DNA of 64,000 nt, from NCBI GenBank assembly GCA_905236715.1, contig CAJOMQ010000006.1, positions 1 to 64,000 on the forward strand, given 5' to 3'. This stretch comes from an uncultured Bacilli bacterium. Its GTDB lineage: Bacteria > Bacillota_I > Bacilli_A > RFN20 > CAG-826. Positions 32,903-42,109 of the stretch are shown one piece after another. The stretch's first letter is position 1. Each line of letters opens with the position of its first letter. The position numbers were made by a program, and so were the translations under genes. Below the pieces are notes generated by a model. The model was not told the origin of the DNA, did not search any database, and worked only from the letters and a program-made list of their open reading frames with translations.

Positions 32903-35380
32903 CTAATCATTGTAGAAATCATAAGCGCCATGTTTGCTGGTGTATTCTTTCTTAGCTTCTTGATAAGCTTCACGAATTTCGTTACGTTCTTGTCTGGTTA
33001 AGGTATCTTTTAAGACCCACATACCAGTTAAACGTTCATTAGATAATCCATAGTTAGATTGAGGCATTTCGTAGCCAGCCGATTTACTGACAGATAATGA
33101 CCAACCTTGACCATAGTTCACTTGTGGTTGATAGATGTTCAAATTGTTGATTAATTCATATTCTGCTTCCGCGAATTTGGTATAACGGTTGGTTAAGTTT
33201 TCGGTTTCAACCGCACCGGCATCAACGAGTTCAGAATAGGCTTTTAATAAATCAACAGGAGCATTGAGTGTTAATGTATCTAAATCATCACCAGTGGTTT
33301 TGAAGTTAGGAACATTTTCATCATCAATCCATGGGAAGATGGATTTCCAGTCGCCACCTTTTTTGTAAGTAGCTAAGAATGTTAATGGATCGCCGTAGTC
33401 AGCGCCCCAACCCCATAAAACAGGAGAGAAGTCATAGTTAGCAGCACCATCAGATGAACCACTAATATCGTTGTAGTTAGAAGTGTTGCATTGATCAGTT
33501 GGAACGACATGGAAATATGGGCAGTTGCTTAAATCACTCTTAGGTGCTACTGTCATTTTGTTGAGTCTGATGTTCATGCTGTTAATTTCTTGCGTATCAA
33601 AAGTCTTTGATTCTTGATCAGCATTCCACATTGAATAATATTCAACATTAATTGGTAATGTAATAGCGCCATATTGGCTAGCATATTCAGAAGCATTGTA
33701 TAATTCAACGGCTTTTAAAGCTCTATCGACTAAGGCAGCCACTTCATCTTTAGAATGTTGACGAGTGACAAATTGGCCAGTTTTTAATTGATAAGCAGCG
33801 GAATCTACATCTGGTTGCCAGACACCACTATTATCATAATGACCGTTGGCACCGGAAGCTTCACTACCGACTTTGTCATAACCTTTTTCGATAGCAAATC
33901 TTTCCGTGTAATATTTATCAACATATTCATAACCATTGTCATCATAAACGAAGTTCTTGGGGACATAGGTATGAACGAGATATTGGCTAGCGAAGACGCT
34001 TGTTTCATCGCCATCAGCATTACGTTTGTAATAAGTTGGATAATCCATAGCACCCAAAATGGCGGCTCTGACATCATCTAAACGGAGAGCTCTTTCAGTA
34101 TTGAGGACTGATTCAGCAGAACCGAAACTGGAATAAGATTTAGCACCATTGTTTCTCGTTCTTTCTAAAACAATATTAGAACCATACATACTGCCAATAG
34201 TGTCTAATAAACGGGAGTTAACATTAGCGTCGACTGGGTCTTCTAATGTGCCACTTCCATCGCCAGTAACATATTTTTCCCAACCAACAGTGTCGGACAT
34301 ATTTAAGCTGAAGCCATCAATATTGCCCATTTCATATTGATTACGGGTATAGTCAGAAGTAATATTATCGGATTTAATGATGTTGTACTTGATTGTTTCC
34401 GCACGAGCTTGCATAAATCCCTTGATATCTTTTCTTTGCGCATAAGTTTCGTTCTTTTTGTAGACAATAGTAGCTTCATCTAAAGTATCTAATCTATATG
34501 GTCCACAATAGAGAATAGAGTCAGCACTAGAAATACCGAAACTAGAACCTTTTTCATCTAAGAAATAGGAATTAACAGGTAAATAACAAGAATATGTTAA
34601 GAGTGTGGGGAAATAGAAAGCAGGACTATAAAGTTCATAAGTAACTGTTCTTTTTTCATCATCAGCCTTAACACCAAAACGAGATCCGTTAGCGACAAGA
34701 GGAATATCAGAAGCTTCTAATTTTTCATAAGAATCTAATTTCACGATATTTTCTTTTTCTGATGCCATAGTGTTATTAATCCAGTTGGCTTTCTTGGCAT
34801 CTGAATTGAGTGCAACGAAAGCAGGAGTTCCTTTGGCAATCTCATTAAGAATGTTGGTGTAGTAATAATATTCAGCGGCACCTTTGACAAAGTCTGTAAT
34901 TAAATAGGCAGTATCAGAGCCAGTGGAATAAGTACAAACATATTTGGCACCTGTCACAAAGTCAGAAGCTTTGACTTTTTGAATTTTTTCTTCACCATCT
35001 TCATAGTGAGTATAAGGTTTTCCGTTGTATTGGACCCAAGCTAAAGCATCATCATCACGAACAGTAAATGTGAATGTCGTATTGGTAGCATTGTGTTCAG
35101 CGTGTTCCGCTAAGTTTAAGTTCAAAACACCGAAATCGTTGTGGGTAAGTAATCCATCAACAAAGTTAGCAAAGTGCGTGGCATTGGCTTGTGCGGATGT
35201 TTGCAAATAATTCAATGAAGCAATACCGGTGGTTGTCAACGTATTATACGTAGCCTTTGCCGCCCTACCATTGAGTTTGTCATATGGCGAATCCTTAACC
35301 TGTGTATAGGATGCTCTTGAACATGACGCCATTAGACCAACAAATGATAGAATCATAAGTGATTTAACTTTTTTGTTCAT
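32903..35380 (-). CDS. oppA: Oligopeptide-binding lipoprotein (OppA/SBP_bac_5)
   Basis: MNKKVKSLMILSFVGLMASCSRAS lipobox; large SBP; upstream of oppBCDF. Confidence 0.88.
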   Translation of the reverse strand: MNKKVKSLMILSFVGLMASCSRASYTQVKDSPYDKLNGRAAKATYNTLTTTGIASLNYLQTSAQANATHFANFVDGLLTHNDFGVLNLNLAEHAEHNATNTTFTFTVRDDDALAWVQYNGKPYTHYEDGEEKIQKVKASDFVTGAKYVCTYSTGSDTAYLITDFVKGAAEYYYYTNILNEIAKGTPAFVALNSDAKKANWINNTMASEKENIVKLDSYEKLEASDIPLVANGSRFGVKADDEKRTVTYELYSPAFYFPTLLTYSCYLPVNSYFLDEKGSSFGISSADSILYCGPYRLDTLDEATIVYKKNETYAQRKDIKGFMQARAETIKYNIIKSDNITSDYTRNQYEMGNIDGFSLNMSDTVGWEKYVTGDGSGTLEDPVDANVNSRLLDTIGSMYGSNIVLERTRNNGAKSYSSFGSAESVLNTERALRLDDVRAAILGAMDYPTYYKRNADGDETSVFASQYLVHTYVPKNFVYDDNGYEYVDKYYTERFAIEKGYDKVGSEASGANGHYDNSGVWQPDVDSAAYQLKTGQFVTRQHSKDEVAALVDRALKAVELYNASEYASQYGAITLPINVEYYSMWNADQESKTFDTQEINSMNIRLNKMTVAPKSDLSNCPYFHVVPTDQCNTSNYNDISGSSDGAANYDFSPVLWGWGADYGDPLTFLATYKKGGDWKSIFPWIDDENVPNFKTTGDDLDTLTLNAPVDLLKAYSELVDAGAVETENLTNRYTKFAEAEYELINNLNIYQPQVNYGQGWSLSVSKSAGYEMPQSNYGLSNERLTGMWVLKDTLTRQERNEIREAYQEAKKEYTSKHGAYDFYND

Positions 35381-35467
35381 AAGTTGTTTTTCCGTCCTTT
35401 CTTCAAAGTTGTTTCTGTAAAGATTGTTTATAACCTTACTCTAATCACGCGCAAAAAGCAATTATTT

Positions 35468-35497
35468 TTTATAATAAAAAAGGCGCCCGCAGGCGCT
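35468..35497 (-). terminator. Rho-independent terminator
   Basis: Minus: AAGCGCC TGCG GGCGCCTTTTTTATTATA. Confidence 0.8.
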
Positions 35498-35523
35498 TAT
35501 GCAACAAAAAAATTAGTTTTTGC

Positions 35524-35892
35524 TTACAAAAATGGGTAATTTCCGGTAACCCAGAAAATAATTTCAAAAACCATGAAAACCACAAAAATAATTAAGCAAG
35601 AAATATAAAATGGCAGTCTTCTTATCCAGGCTTCAACTTTAACGCCATCAGGGACTTGATCATCCCAATTTTTGTTTTTGCGGCGATAAGAAACAATATG
35701 TAAATCGCCCCAGATAAATCCAACAAGCAAATAGAATGCCGCAAAGGCACCTAATATAGCGGGATAATATGCCGGCTGGGCATTATCAACATTTAAAGTG
35801 ATGACTAAAACAATAAAAGGAATGCCAAGACCAACAAGAGTCAATATCGCAGCAAATATATAAATTTGATATTTCTTAAGGGCAATTTTCAT
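35524..35892 (-). CDS. Small hypothetical 3-TM membrane protein
   Basis: 122 aa with three hydrophobic helices; own terminator downstream. Confidence 0.7.
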   Translation of the reverse strand: MKIALKKYQIYIFAAILTLVGLGIPFIVLVITLNVDNAQPAYYPAILGAFAAFYLLVGFIWGDLHIVSYRRKNKNWDDQVPDGVKVEAWIRRLPFYISCLIIFVVFMVFEIIFWVTGNYPFL

Positions 35893-35936
35893 AACAATAG
35901 TCTATCACTAGACTTTAAAAACGCAAATGCAAGATA

Positions 35937-35942
35937 TATACT
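35937..35942 (+). promoter_or_regulatory. -10 element (TATACT) for leaderless 35949 gene
   Basis: TTTAAA - 17 nt - TATACT - 6 nt - ATG(35949). Confidence 0.65.
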
Positions 35943-35948
35943 CTAGAT

Positions 35949-36866
35949 ATGCCAAACCCCAATTTAAAAGAAAATAAATTCAAAAGAGCATTAGTAGCGC
36001 CATTTCGTAATGTTGTAAAAGCCATATCGAAGACATGGTACGTTAAATCACAATATAAATATATAACCCACCATAAGTTAAATTTAAAAAATCCAACAAG
36101 ATATACAGAGAAGTTACAATATCTTCGTTTATTTGTTTATCCAAAAGACCCATTGGTCATTCAATGTGCTGGACGCGTGGGTGTTAGAGATTATCTAAAA
36201 AAACGTGGGTTTTGCGATAAATTAATACCTATTTATGGTGTTTTTGATTCATTTGATGAAATTGATTTTGATAAATTGCCCAATCAATTTGTCATGAAAT
36301 GCAGTCATGCTTGTGCCTTTAATTACATATGCTTAGACAAGAGCAAAATTGATAAAACTGCACTAAAAAATAAATTTGATAAGTGGTTAAAAATAAACTA
36401 CGGAAAGAAAACTGTAGAACTTCAATACGCTCCCATTAAGCCACAGATAATTATTGAAAAATATCTCGTGCAAGAAGGACAACCTTTACCCATTGAATAT
36501 AAAATTCATGTCTTTAATGGCAAAGCTAAGTCAATGTATGTTGTTACTTCTCGCGGTGTTGATATACGTTATAACAATTATTACATTGACTGGACACCTT
36601 TTGATGGCAGCCAATTTAATGGTTGGAAAAAAACAGATTATCCATTAGAAAAACCGGACCATTGGAATGATATGGTAGAGATGGCCCAAATCTTAGCGGA
36701 GCCATTCCCCTTTGTTCGTGTCGATTTATATAACATCAATGGAAAAATATATTTCTCAGAATTAACTTTTACTCCCGCAAAAGGGACTCTCATTTTAGAT
36801 GATGATAAATGTGATTTTGAAATGGGAGAATGGTTAGATATTAGTCAATATATTAATGCCAAGTAG
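35949..36866 (+). CDS. TupA-like ATP-grasp protein (polysaccharide biosynthesis)
   Basis: TEKLQYLRLFVYPKDPLVIQCAGRVGVRDYLKKRG..LIPIYGVFDSFDEIDFDKLPNQFVMKCSHACAFN...IIIEKYL. Confidence 0.9.
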   Translation: MPNPNLKENKFKRALVAPFRNVVKAISKTWYVKSQYKYITHHKLNLKNPTRYTEKLQYLRLFVYPKDPLVIQCAGRVGVRDYLKKRGFCDKLIPIYGVFDSFDEIDFDKLPNQFVMKCSHACAFNYICLDKSKIDKTALKNKFDKWLKINYGKKTVELQYAPIKPQIIIEKYLVQEGQPLPIEYKIHVFNGKAKSMYVVTSRGVDIRYNNYYIDWTPFDGSQFNGWKKTDYPLEKPDHWNDMVEMAQILAEPFPFVRVDLYNINGKIYFSELTFTPAKGTLILDDDKCDFEMGEWLDISQYINAK

Positions 36867-37788
36867 AATATGGCAAACTAATTTCATAAAGCATTATAGA
36901 ATGATAAACAGTTAAATTATCTGGATGTAAATCAACAGGTGCACCACCGTAATTGATTTGTTTTAATTCGTATTCAAATGAGATACCAGCTAGACGATTC
37001 AAATCTAATAAAGCATCGTCGTTTTCTTGATGAAGTTTAAAGCCAAAGCACATGTAACCATTATAGCGATCTCCATCACCACTATTGGTGGGAGCATTCA
37101 CGATATCATATTCCACAGGAACACGTGTAAAGCCATTATCATTTTTCAAATAAAAGCTGAGTTTTAAAGTAAAACTAGATGAACAAAGACCTAAATTTTG
37201 ACTTTCGTTTGTCACATAAGAGCATTTGAAATTGCACATGAAATATTCAGAGTAAGTGCATTCTTTAGCAAAGCGAACACCAAAGCCTCCAAAATCACCC
37301 AAATTAGTGGAACCAACTTGTGTGCGAGATAATTGATAGTCACCATTACAAAAGATTTGACCATCAAATAATTTAGAGGCAACCCCGTAATTAAATGATT
37401 GATCAATCGCGCTTAATTTCACTGCAGGGCCATAGGCTTTTTTGCCGTTGTCTGGTTCTCTTTTATCAAGGCCGTATTCATAACCCGACCAGTTTTTTTC
37501 ACAAATTTTGAAATTTTCATAATCTGTCTCGAAACCTTCACCAGCAAAAGGCTTGACAAACACTTTGTCTTTTTCCTGTTCTAATATTCTCGTTTCGAGG
37601 GTTTTTGTTATTTTATTTTGTTCTTGACGATAGTCGATACTTTTATCCCAAACGCGATAATAATTTTCAGTAAATTCGGTGGAATTATATGGTATGCCTT
37701 CATAAACCTCTTTGAGGCCATAACCACATGACGTTAAAACTAAAGATGGAAATAATAAAAATATTTTAGAGATTGAATGTTTTTTCAT
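36853..37788 (-). CDS. Hypothetical lipoprotein
   Basis: MKKHSISKIFLLFPSLVLTSCGYG lipobox; SD GAGGAGG upstream; start 37788 rather than 37806. Confidence 0.75.
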   Translation of the reverse strand: MKKHSISKIFLLFPSLVLTSCGYGLKEVYEGIPYNSTEFTENYYRVWDKSIDYRQEQNKITKTLETRILEQEKDKVFVKPFAGEGFETDYENFKICEKNWSGYEYGLDKREPDNGKKAYGPAVKLSAIDQSFNYGVASKLFDGQIFCNGDYQLSRTQVGSTNLGDFGGFGVRFAKECTYSEYFMCNFKCSYVTNESQNLGLCSSSFTLKLSFYLKNDNGFTRVPVEYDIVNAPTNSGDGDRYNGYMCFGFKLHQENDDALLDLNRLAGISFEYELKQINYGGAPVDLHPDNLTVYHSIMLYEISLPYSTWH

Positions 37789-39196
37789 CTTCAATGACCT
37801 CCTCATTTTTTATAGTGTTTGGTTCTTTTACAAATCTAAATGTATACGAAATTAAGAAAATAGAAATCAATAACGGAGTAAACATATAAACAGGATACAA
37901 ATTATCCGCGTTCACTAAAGGTGTACCATCATAGGCAAAAAAGACAATTGTCAAGGTGATAAAAACATAACTTACCAATAGCCATTTGTTGACAGGCAAA
38001 TCAATATCTTTATTTAAATAATTAAGCATTTGTTTAATGCAAAAAACAAAACCAAGGATCAAGAATAAAGAACCGAATAATCCACTGGTTAACAAATTAT
38101 CAAAAATGGAATAGCCACTTAAATTTTGTTCAACAAAACCTAACTTTGCATCTAAAACATATCCCACAAAAGAGCCAAATATTTTTCCAAAATTAAACAT
38201 TTCCCACAAGATGGAAATTACGGGTTTGACAAACCTATTAGTGTTGAACAAACGATTTAAGAAACTGTTATTGCTAATCGCGTTTTGCATAGGCTCTAAA
38301 AATGCCCAATTTGTCTGCGCGTTTAATGCTAAAAGAATACAGCCTAATAAGAAGAGAATTAAAAGAACTAACAAGGTAATCTTAATTGGTTTATGACTCT
38401 TCTTAAATTTCATTGCTAAGACAATAAGTCCAAGAGATAAAATAAGAACCAAATCACCAATTAATGATTCTTTGGAAATGGTGAAAAGCAAGCAAATCCC
38501 ACCCATAATAGTAAATGATAAATAAGTTAAAAATAATTTTTTATTATTCTTATATTTGATAAAGAAAAGGCCAATACAAGAAGACAAAAGAATACTCGGG
38601 AATAATGACCAATACACTAATGAGACTTCTAAAATCTCAAAACCAAATAAAGCATAAGCCGTTTGACCAATTGGAACACTAGATGGTCTCCCATCAAAAT
38701 AGATATAAGAATTGGAATAAATCAATGTATAAAAAGGAACGTAATACACCATCGTCGCGATAAAATTAATCAATACATAAACCGCTAAGGCGCCATAGAC
38801 GACAAGAAATACTTTTTGTAAATCAAACCCTTTGATGTGTCCCGAGAAGAAACCACACAACGCAATAAAAGTAAAAGTTATCGGGATAAAAACACCATTA
38901 GCGATTCCAATCGCGCCATTACTTTGGGTAACAAACGGTGATAAAGCACTTAATAAACCATAAACAAATAAGGGGAAGAGGAAATAAGCAAAATTAGCCA
39001 CTCCATCTTTTTTAATTTGGCGAAACGTTACTAAGAAAAGTAATATGGCTAATGCTAGAGATAATGATCCCCAAAGAATATAATTTTGGGCTAAGGAAAA
39101 ACTAATAAAAGCCAAAACTTCCAAACATAAAAATGCCACTACTAAAGCATAAGTAGAAGCATTGAATATCTTTTTAGTTGTCTTTTCTTTTTCCAT
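37766..39196 (-). CDS. Polytopic membrane protein, candidate O-antigen polymerase/ligase (Wzy/WaaL-like)
   Basis: About 12 TM helices with a mid-protein extracytoplasmic loop; glycan gene neighbourhood. Confidence 0.65.
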   Translation of the reverse strand: MEKEKTTKKIFNASTYALVVAFLCLEVLAFISFSLAQNYILWGSLSLALAILLFLVTFRQIKKDGVANFAYFLFPLFVYGLLSALSPFVTQSNGAIGIANGVFIPITFTFIALCGFFSGHIKGFDLQKVFLVVYGALAVYVLINFIATMVYYVPFYTLIYSNSYIYFDGRPSSVPIGQTAYALFGFEILEVSLVYWSLFPSILLSSCIGLFFIKYKNNKKLFLTYLSFTIMGGICLLFTISKESLIGDLVLILSLGLIVLAMKFKKSHKPIKITLLVLLILFLLGCILLALNAQTNWAFLEPMQNAISNNSFLNRLFNTNRFVKPVISILWEMFNFGKIFGSFVGYVLDAKLGFVEQNLSGYSIFDNLLTSGLFGSLFLILGFVFCIKQMLNYLNKDIDLPVNKWLLVSYVFITLTIVFFAYDGTPLVNADNLYPVYMFTPLLISIFLISYTFRFVKEPNTIKNEEVIEDEKTFNL

Positions 39197-39203
39197 GGAA
39201 TTA

Positions 39204-39209
39204 ATTATA
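39204..39209 (-). promoter_or_regulatory. -10 element (TATAAT) for leaderless 39196 gene
   Basis: TATAAT TAATTCC ATG; 7-nt gap. Confidence 0.65.
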
Positions 39210-39227
39210 TAGATTTTTTTGGTATAA

Positions 39228-39252
39228 AAAAAGCGGATTAGACCGCTACGCT
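39228..39252 (-). terminator. Rho-independent terminator
   Basis: Minus: AGCGGT CTAAT CCGCTTTTTTTATA. Confidence 0.8.
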
Positions 39253-39269
39253 AGAAGAATAATTAATGC

Positions 39270-39419
39270 TTATTCTTCAGTGTCGAAAAAGAAATCTTCG
39301 TCTTCAACACGCATGTCGAGAAATTCTTCCGCTGATTGATAAGCTTCTAAAACTTCTAATTCTTCATTTTCAGTTAATTCATCTGTCCGATCTCTGGGCC
39401 CACAGAAATAATTATTCAT
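39270..39419 (-). CDS. Very acidic 49-aa orphan protein
   Basis: MNNYFCGPRDRTDELTENEELEVLEAYQSAEEFLDMRVEDEDFFFDTEE; SD GGAG upstream of ATG 39419, terminator downstream. Confidence 0.6.
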   Translation of the reverse strand: MNNYFCGPRDRTDELTENEELEVLEAYQSAEEFLDMRVEDEDFFFDTEE

Positions 39420-39623
39420 ACAACAAATCTCCTCAATCACGGAATAAATTCTTAATAGTACTTCGTTACTACTTGCGATTACTATATCACTGCTTACTAT
39501 ACGTAGCAAACATTATTTTAATTAATTTATACACTGACAAATTATGACCATTTTTTTGTGGATTACTTTAGTAAAATGTGCAATGAAAATTGTAATTTGA
39601 AACATAAATATAAAAGAGTAAAA

Positions 39624-39629
39624 TATAAT
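39624..39629 (+). promoter_or_regulatory. -10 element (TATAAT) for leaderless 39637 gene
   Basis: TATAAT AGCACTT ATG; no SD. Confidence 0.68.
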
Positions 39630-39636
39630 AGCACTT

Positions 39637-40245
39637 ATGAAAACTCAAACCGAAATTATTGCTGAAAATCTTGTCTATTATCGTAAGGCCGCTGGGTTTA
39701 CCCAATTAGAAATTGCGGAAAAATTTAATTATTCAGATAAATCAATTTCCAAATGGGAAAGAGGAGAAGGTGTCCCCGACATTTTTGTTTTAAAAGCTTT
39801 AGCGGATTTATATGGATTAAGTGTTGATGATTTCTTTAATCAAGAAAAAAGAAAAACAAAAACCAGTAAAGCAAGAAAGCATTGGTACATCACAGGACTA
39901 AGTGTTTCCTTAGCGTGGCTGGTTGCCGCGACGGGATTTACTGTTTGTATGATTGCTTGCCCCAATGTTTTTCCCTGGTGGCTATTTTATATTTATGCGA
40001 TTATCGCTACTGGAATTATTTGCACCGTTTTCACAAGTGTATGGAAGACTCTGAAATATCAATTGATATCTGTTTCTATTTTAATTTGGGCTACTGGCTT
40101 AGCGAGCTTCCTCACCTTACAAATATTATATCCAATGCAATATGCTTTCTTATTTTTTATCGTTGCCTTAATGGTGGAAATTTTAGCGGTCATTTGGTAT
40201 TTATTTAAACGAAGTAACCGCAAGAAAAAAGAAGTAAAAGAATAA
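39637..40245 (+). CDS. XRE-family HTH regulator with C-terminal membrane domain
   Basis: NLVYYRKAAGFTQLEIAEKFNYSDKSISKWERGEGVPDIFVLKALADLYGLSVDDFF then four TM helices. Confidence 0.92.
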   Translation: MKTQTEIIAENLVYYRKAAGFTQLEIAEKFNYSDKSISKWERGEGVPDIFVLKALADLYGLSVDDFFNQEKRKTKTSKARKHWYITGLSVSLAWLVAATGFTVCMIACPNVFPWWLFYIYAIIATGIICTVFTSVWKTLKYQLISVSILIWATGLASFLTLQILYPMQYAFLFFIVALMVEILAVIWYLFKRSNRKKKEVKE

Positions 40246-40280
40246 TTAAAAAAACAATGGGCTGGCCATTGTTTTTTATT
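40246..40280. terminator. Bidirectional terminator
   Basis: AAAAAAACAATGG GCTGG CCATTGTTTTTTATT. Confidence 0.85.
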
Positions 40281-41127
40281 CTTCGTCTAATCCATCATTG
40301 ATATATAGAATGCCAAGGGTTTTGGGACCACAGTGAGAAGTAATTGTGGCACCTGCGGTTGTTTCATAAATAGTTTTAAATCCCGCTTCTTGGAGAGCTT
40401 TTTTCGCGGATTGCACCATTTGCTCGGAAGCCACCGTATGTGTAATGAAGGCGATAGATTTATCAGGATTATTAAATTCTTGTAAGGTGTCTTGACAATA
40501 TTTTTCCACGAGGACATCGACTTTACCACGGTATTTCTTACCCATACCCATCGAACCATCTTTGACAACAATTTGGGGTTTGATTCTAAATAAATCAGCG
40601 GCAAATTTTGTTAAGCCAGAACATCTACCACCTTTATGGAGATAATCTAAAGTGTCTAAGATGAAACTAGCTTGGACATGAGGGATACGTTTTTCACAAC
40701 GCTCCACGATTTCTTTTGGTTCTAATCCACGATCCGCTAATTTGCGGGCATAGATGGCTAGTAAAGCTATACCAGTAGAAAGTGAACGTGAATCGATCAC
40801 ATACAAATCTTTGATAATTTTGGTAACTTTTTTCGCATTAGAACAAGCGGAAGAGATTTTACTAGATAACGAGAAGTGAATAATTGCATCATAATTTTGT
40901 TTCAACCTTTTGAAATAATTGATGTATTGATATTCATTAACCGCCGCGGTCTTGGGCAAGATTTTTGTTTCATCAACATAAGAAAATATTTTTTCTGGTG
41001 TAATATCACCATCAAAACCGCTTTTTTCACCTAAAAGGACCGTAAAAGGAATGGTTTGAATATCATATTGCTTTAATAGTTCTTTTGGTAAGTCACAAGT
41101 TGATTCACAAGATATACAGATTTTCAT
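40276..41127 (-). CDS. DegV family (fatty-acid-binding FakB-like) protein
   Basis: ISCESTCDLPKELLKQYDIQTIPFTVLLGEKSGFDG; IDSRSLSTGIALLAIYARKLAD; LDTLDYLHKGGRCS. Confidence 0.93.
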   Translation of the reverse strand: MKICISCESTCDLPKELLKQYDIQTIPFTVLLGEKSGFDGDITPEKIFSYVDETKILPKTAAVNEYQYINYFKRLKQNYDAIIHFSLSSKISSACSNAKKVTKIIKDLYVIDSRSLSTGIALLAIYARKLADRGLEPKEIVERCEKRIPHVQASFILDTLDYLHKGGRCSGLTKFAADLFRIKPQIVVKDGSMGMGKKYRGKVDVLVEKYCQDTLQEFNNPDKSIAFITHTVASEQMVQSAKKALQEAGFKTIYETTAGATITSHCGPKTLGILYINDGLDEE

Positions 41128-41135
41128 ATTAATAC

Positions 41136-42101
41136 CTATTTAACAAATTCAATAATGGCTTGATCATATTCCTTTTGATTGGCTAGACGGACATGTGAAT
41201 GATTACCTTTATCAAACCACTTGACCATTTTTTCAGTGGGACAAGCATCGATAAGTATTTGTCCTTTCGCGGGCAAGGAATATTTATCTTCTTTACTATA
41301 AATAAACAAAACGGGGGCTTCAATATTTTTGATTTCCTTTAAGGGGTTAGATTTATTAACCGAAACATGGGTGTAATGTCTAAACCAAATCCATATTTCA
41401 TAATAAACAGGGAATAAAGCGTGCCCTTGGGCAATATAGTGATTACGATAGCTTTCTTTAAAATTAATAAATCCACCATCGATGATAATCTTATGGACAT
41501 ATTGTTTGCCAAAATCGGTTTTGGCGGCCAAGATGCCAGTGGAACCACCAATGCAGATACAATGTAAGGCAAAAGATTCTTGATGGAAATTCTCTTTTAG
41601 ATATTGCATCCAAAGAACAGCGTCTTCACTTTCTTTGATACCGACAGTGCTATATTTTCCTTCACTTAAACCATGGGCGCGAGAATCAATAACTAAGACG
41701 TTATAACCAGCTTGATGATATGGGAAAGCATAATAATACCCATACCATGCACATTCACATCTTCCCGAAAGAATAATAACGGTTTTTTGACTACCAAAAT
41801 CAAAGAATTCCCCAAATAATTTCAAGCCATCTTTACTAACAATGGATAATTCTTTTTTATAAGATACATTTTCTTTTCCCCATGCTAAACCATCGTTCCA
41901 CATGGTCATTTGTTCTTCATTATCAGGTGCACTACAAACGCGACCCCACTCATCATCAGTTCGTTTGGCCAATGTATGGAAATATACTTCACGAGCAATA
42001 TACATCGTTAGGCATATAGAAAAGATGAGGCCGGCAATTAATAAAATACCGACACCGATGATTACCCAGTGATACCAAAGCAAATTAGCCATGACAGTCA
42101 T
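41136..42101 (-). CDS. Membrane-anchored alpha/beta hydrolase
   Basis: N-terminal TM; VLVIDSRAHGLSEGKYSTVG; CIGGSTG nucleophile region; GNHSHVRL. Confidence 0.88.
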   Translation of the reverse strand: MTVMANLLWYHWVIIGVGILLIAGLIFSICLTMYIAREVYFHTLAKRTDDEWGRVCSAPDNEEQMTMWNDGLAWGKENVSYKKELSIVSKDGLKLFGEFFDFGSQKTVIILSGRCECAWYGYYYAFPYHQAGYNVLVIDSRAHGLSEGKYSTVGIKESEDAVLWMQYLKENFHQESFALHCICIGGSTGILAAKTDFGKQYVHKIIIDGGFINFKESYRNHYIAQGHALFPVYYEIWIWFRHYTHVSVNKSNPLKEIKNIEAPVLFIYSKEDKYSLPAKGQILIDACPTEKMVKWFDKGNHSHVRLANQKEYDQAIIEFVK

Positions 42102-42109
42102 AATGAATC

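Noticed and set aside
33788-34081. Long antisense ORFs inside oppA (33788..34081 plus, 33805..34077 minus) and similar shadow ORFs in gatA, ligA, dnaB, oppD
   Set aside because: They lie wholly within well-supported genes in another frame, lack RBS and recognisable domains, and arise from codon bias.
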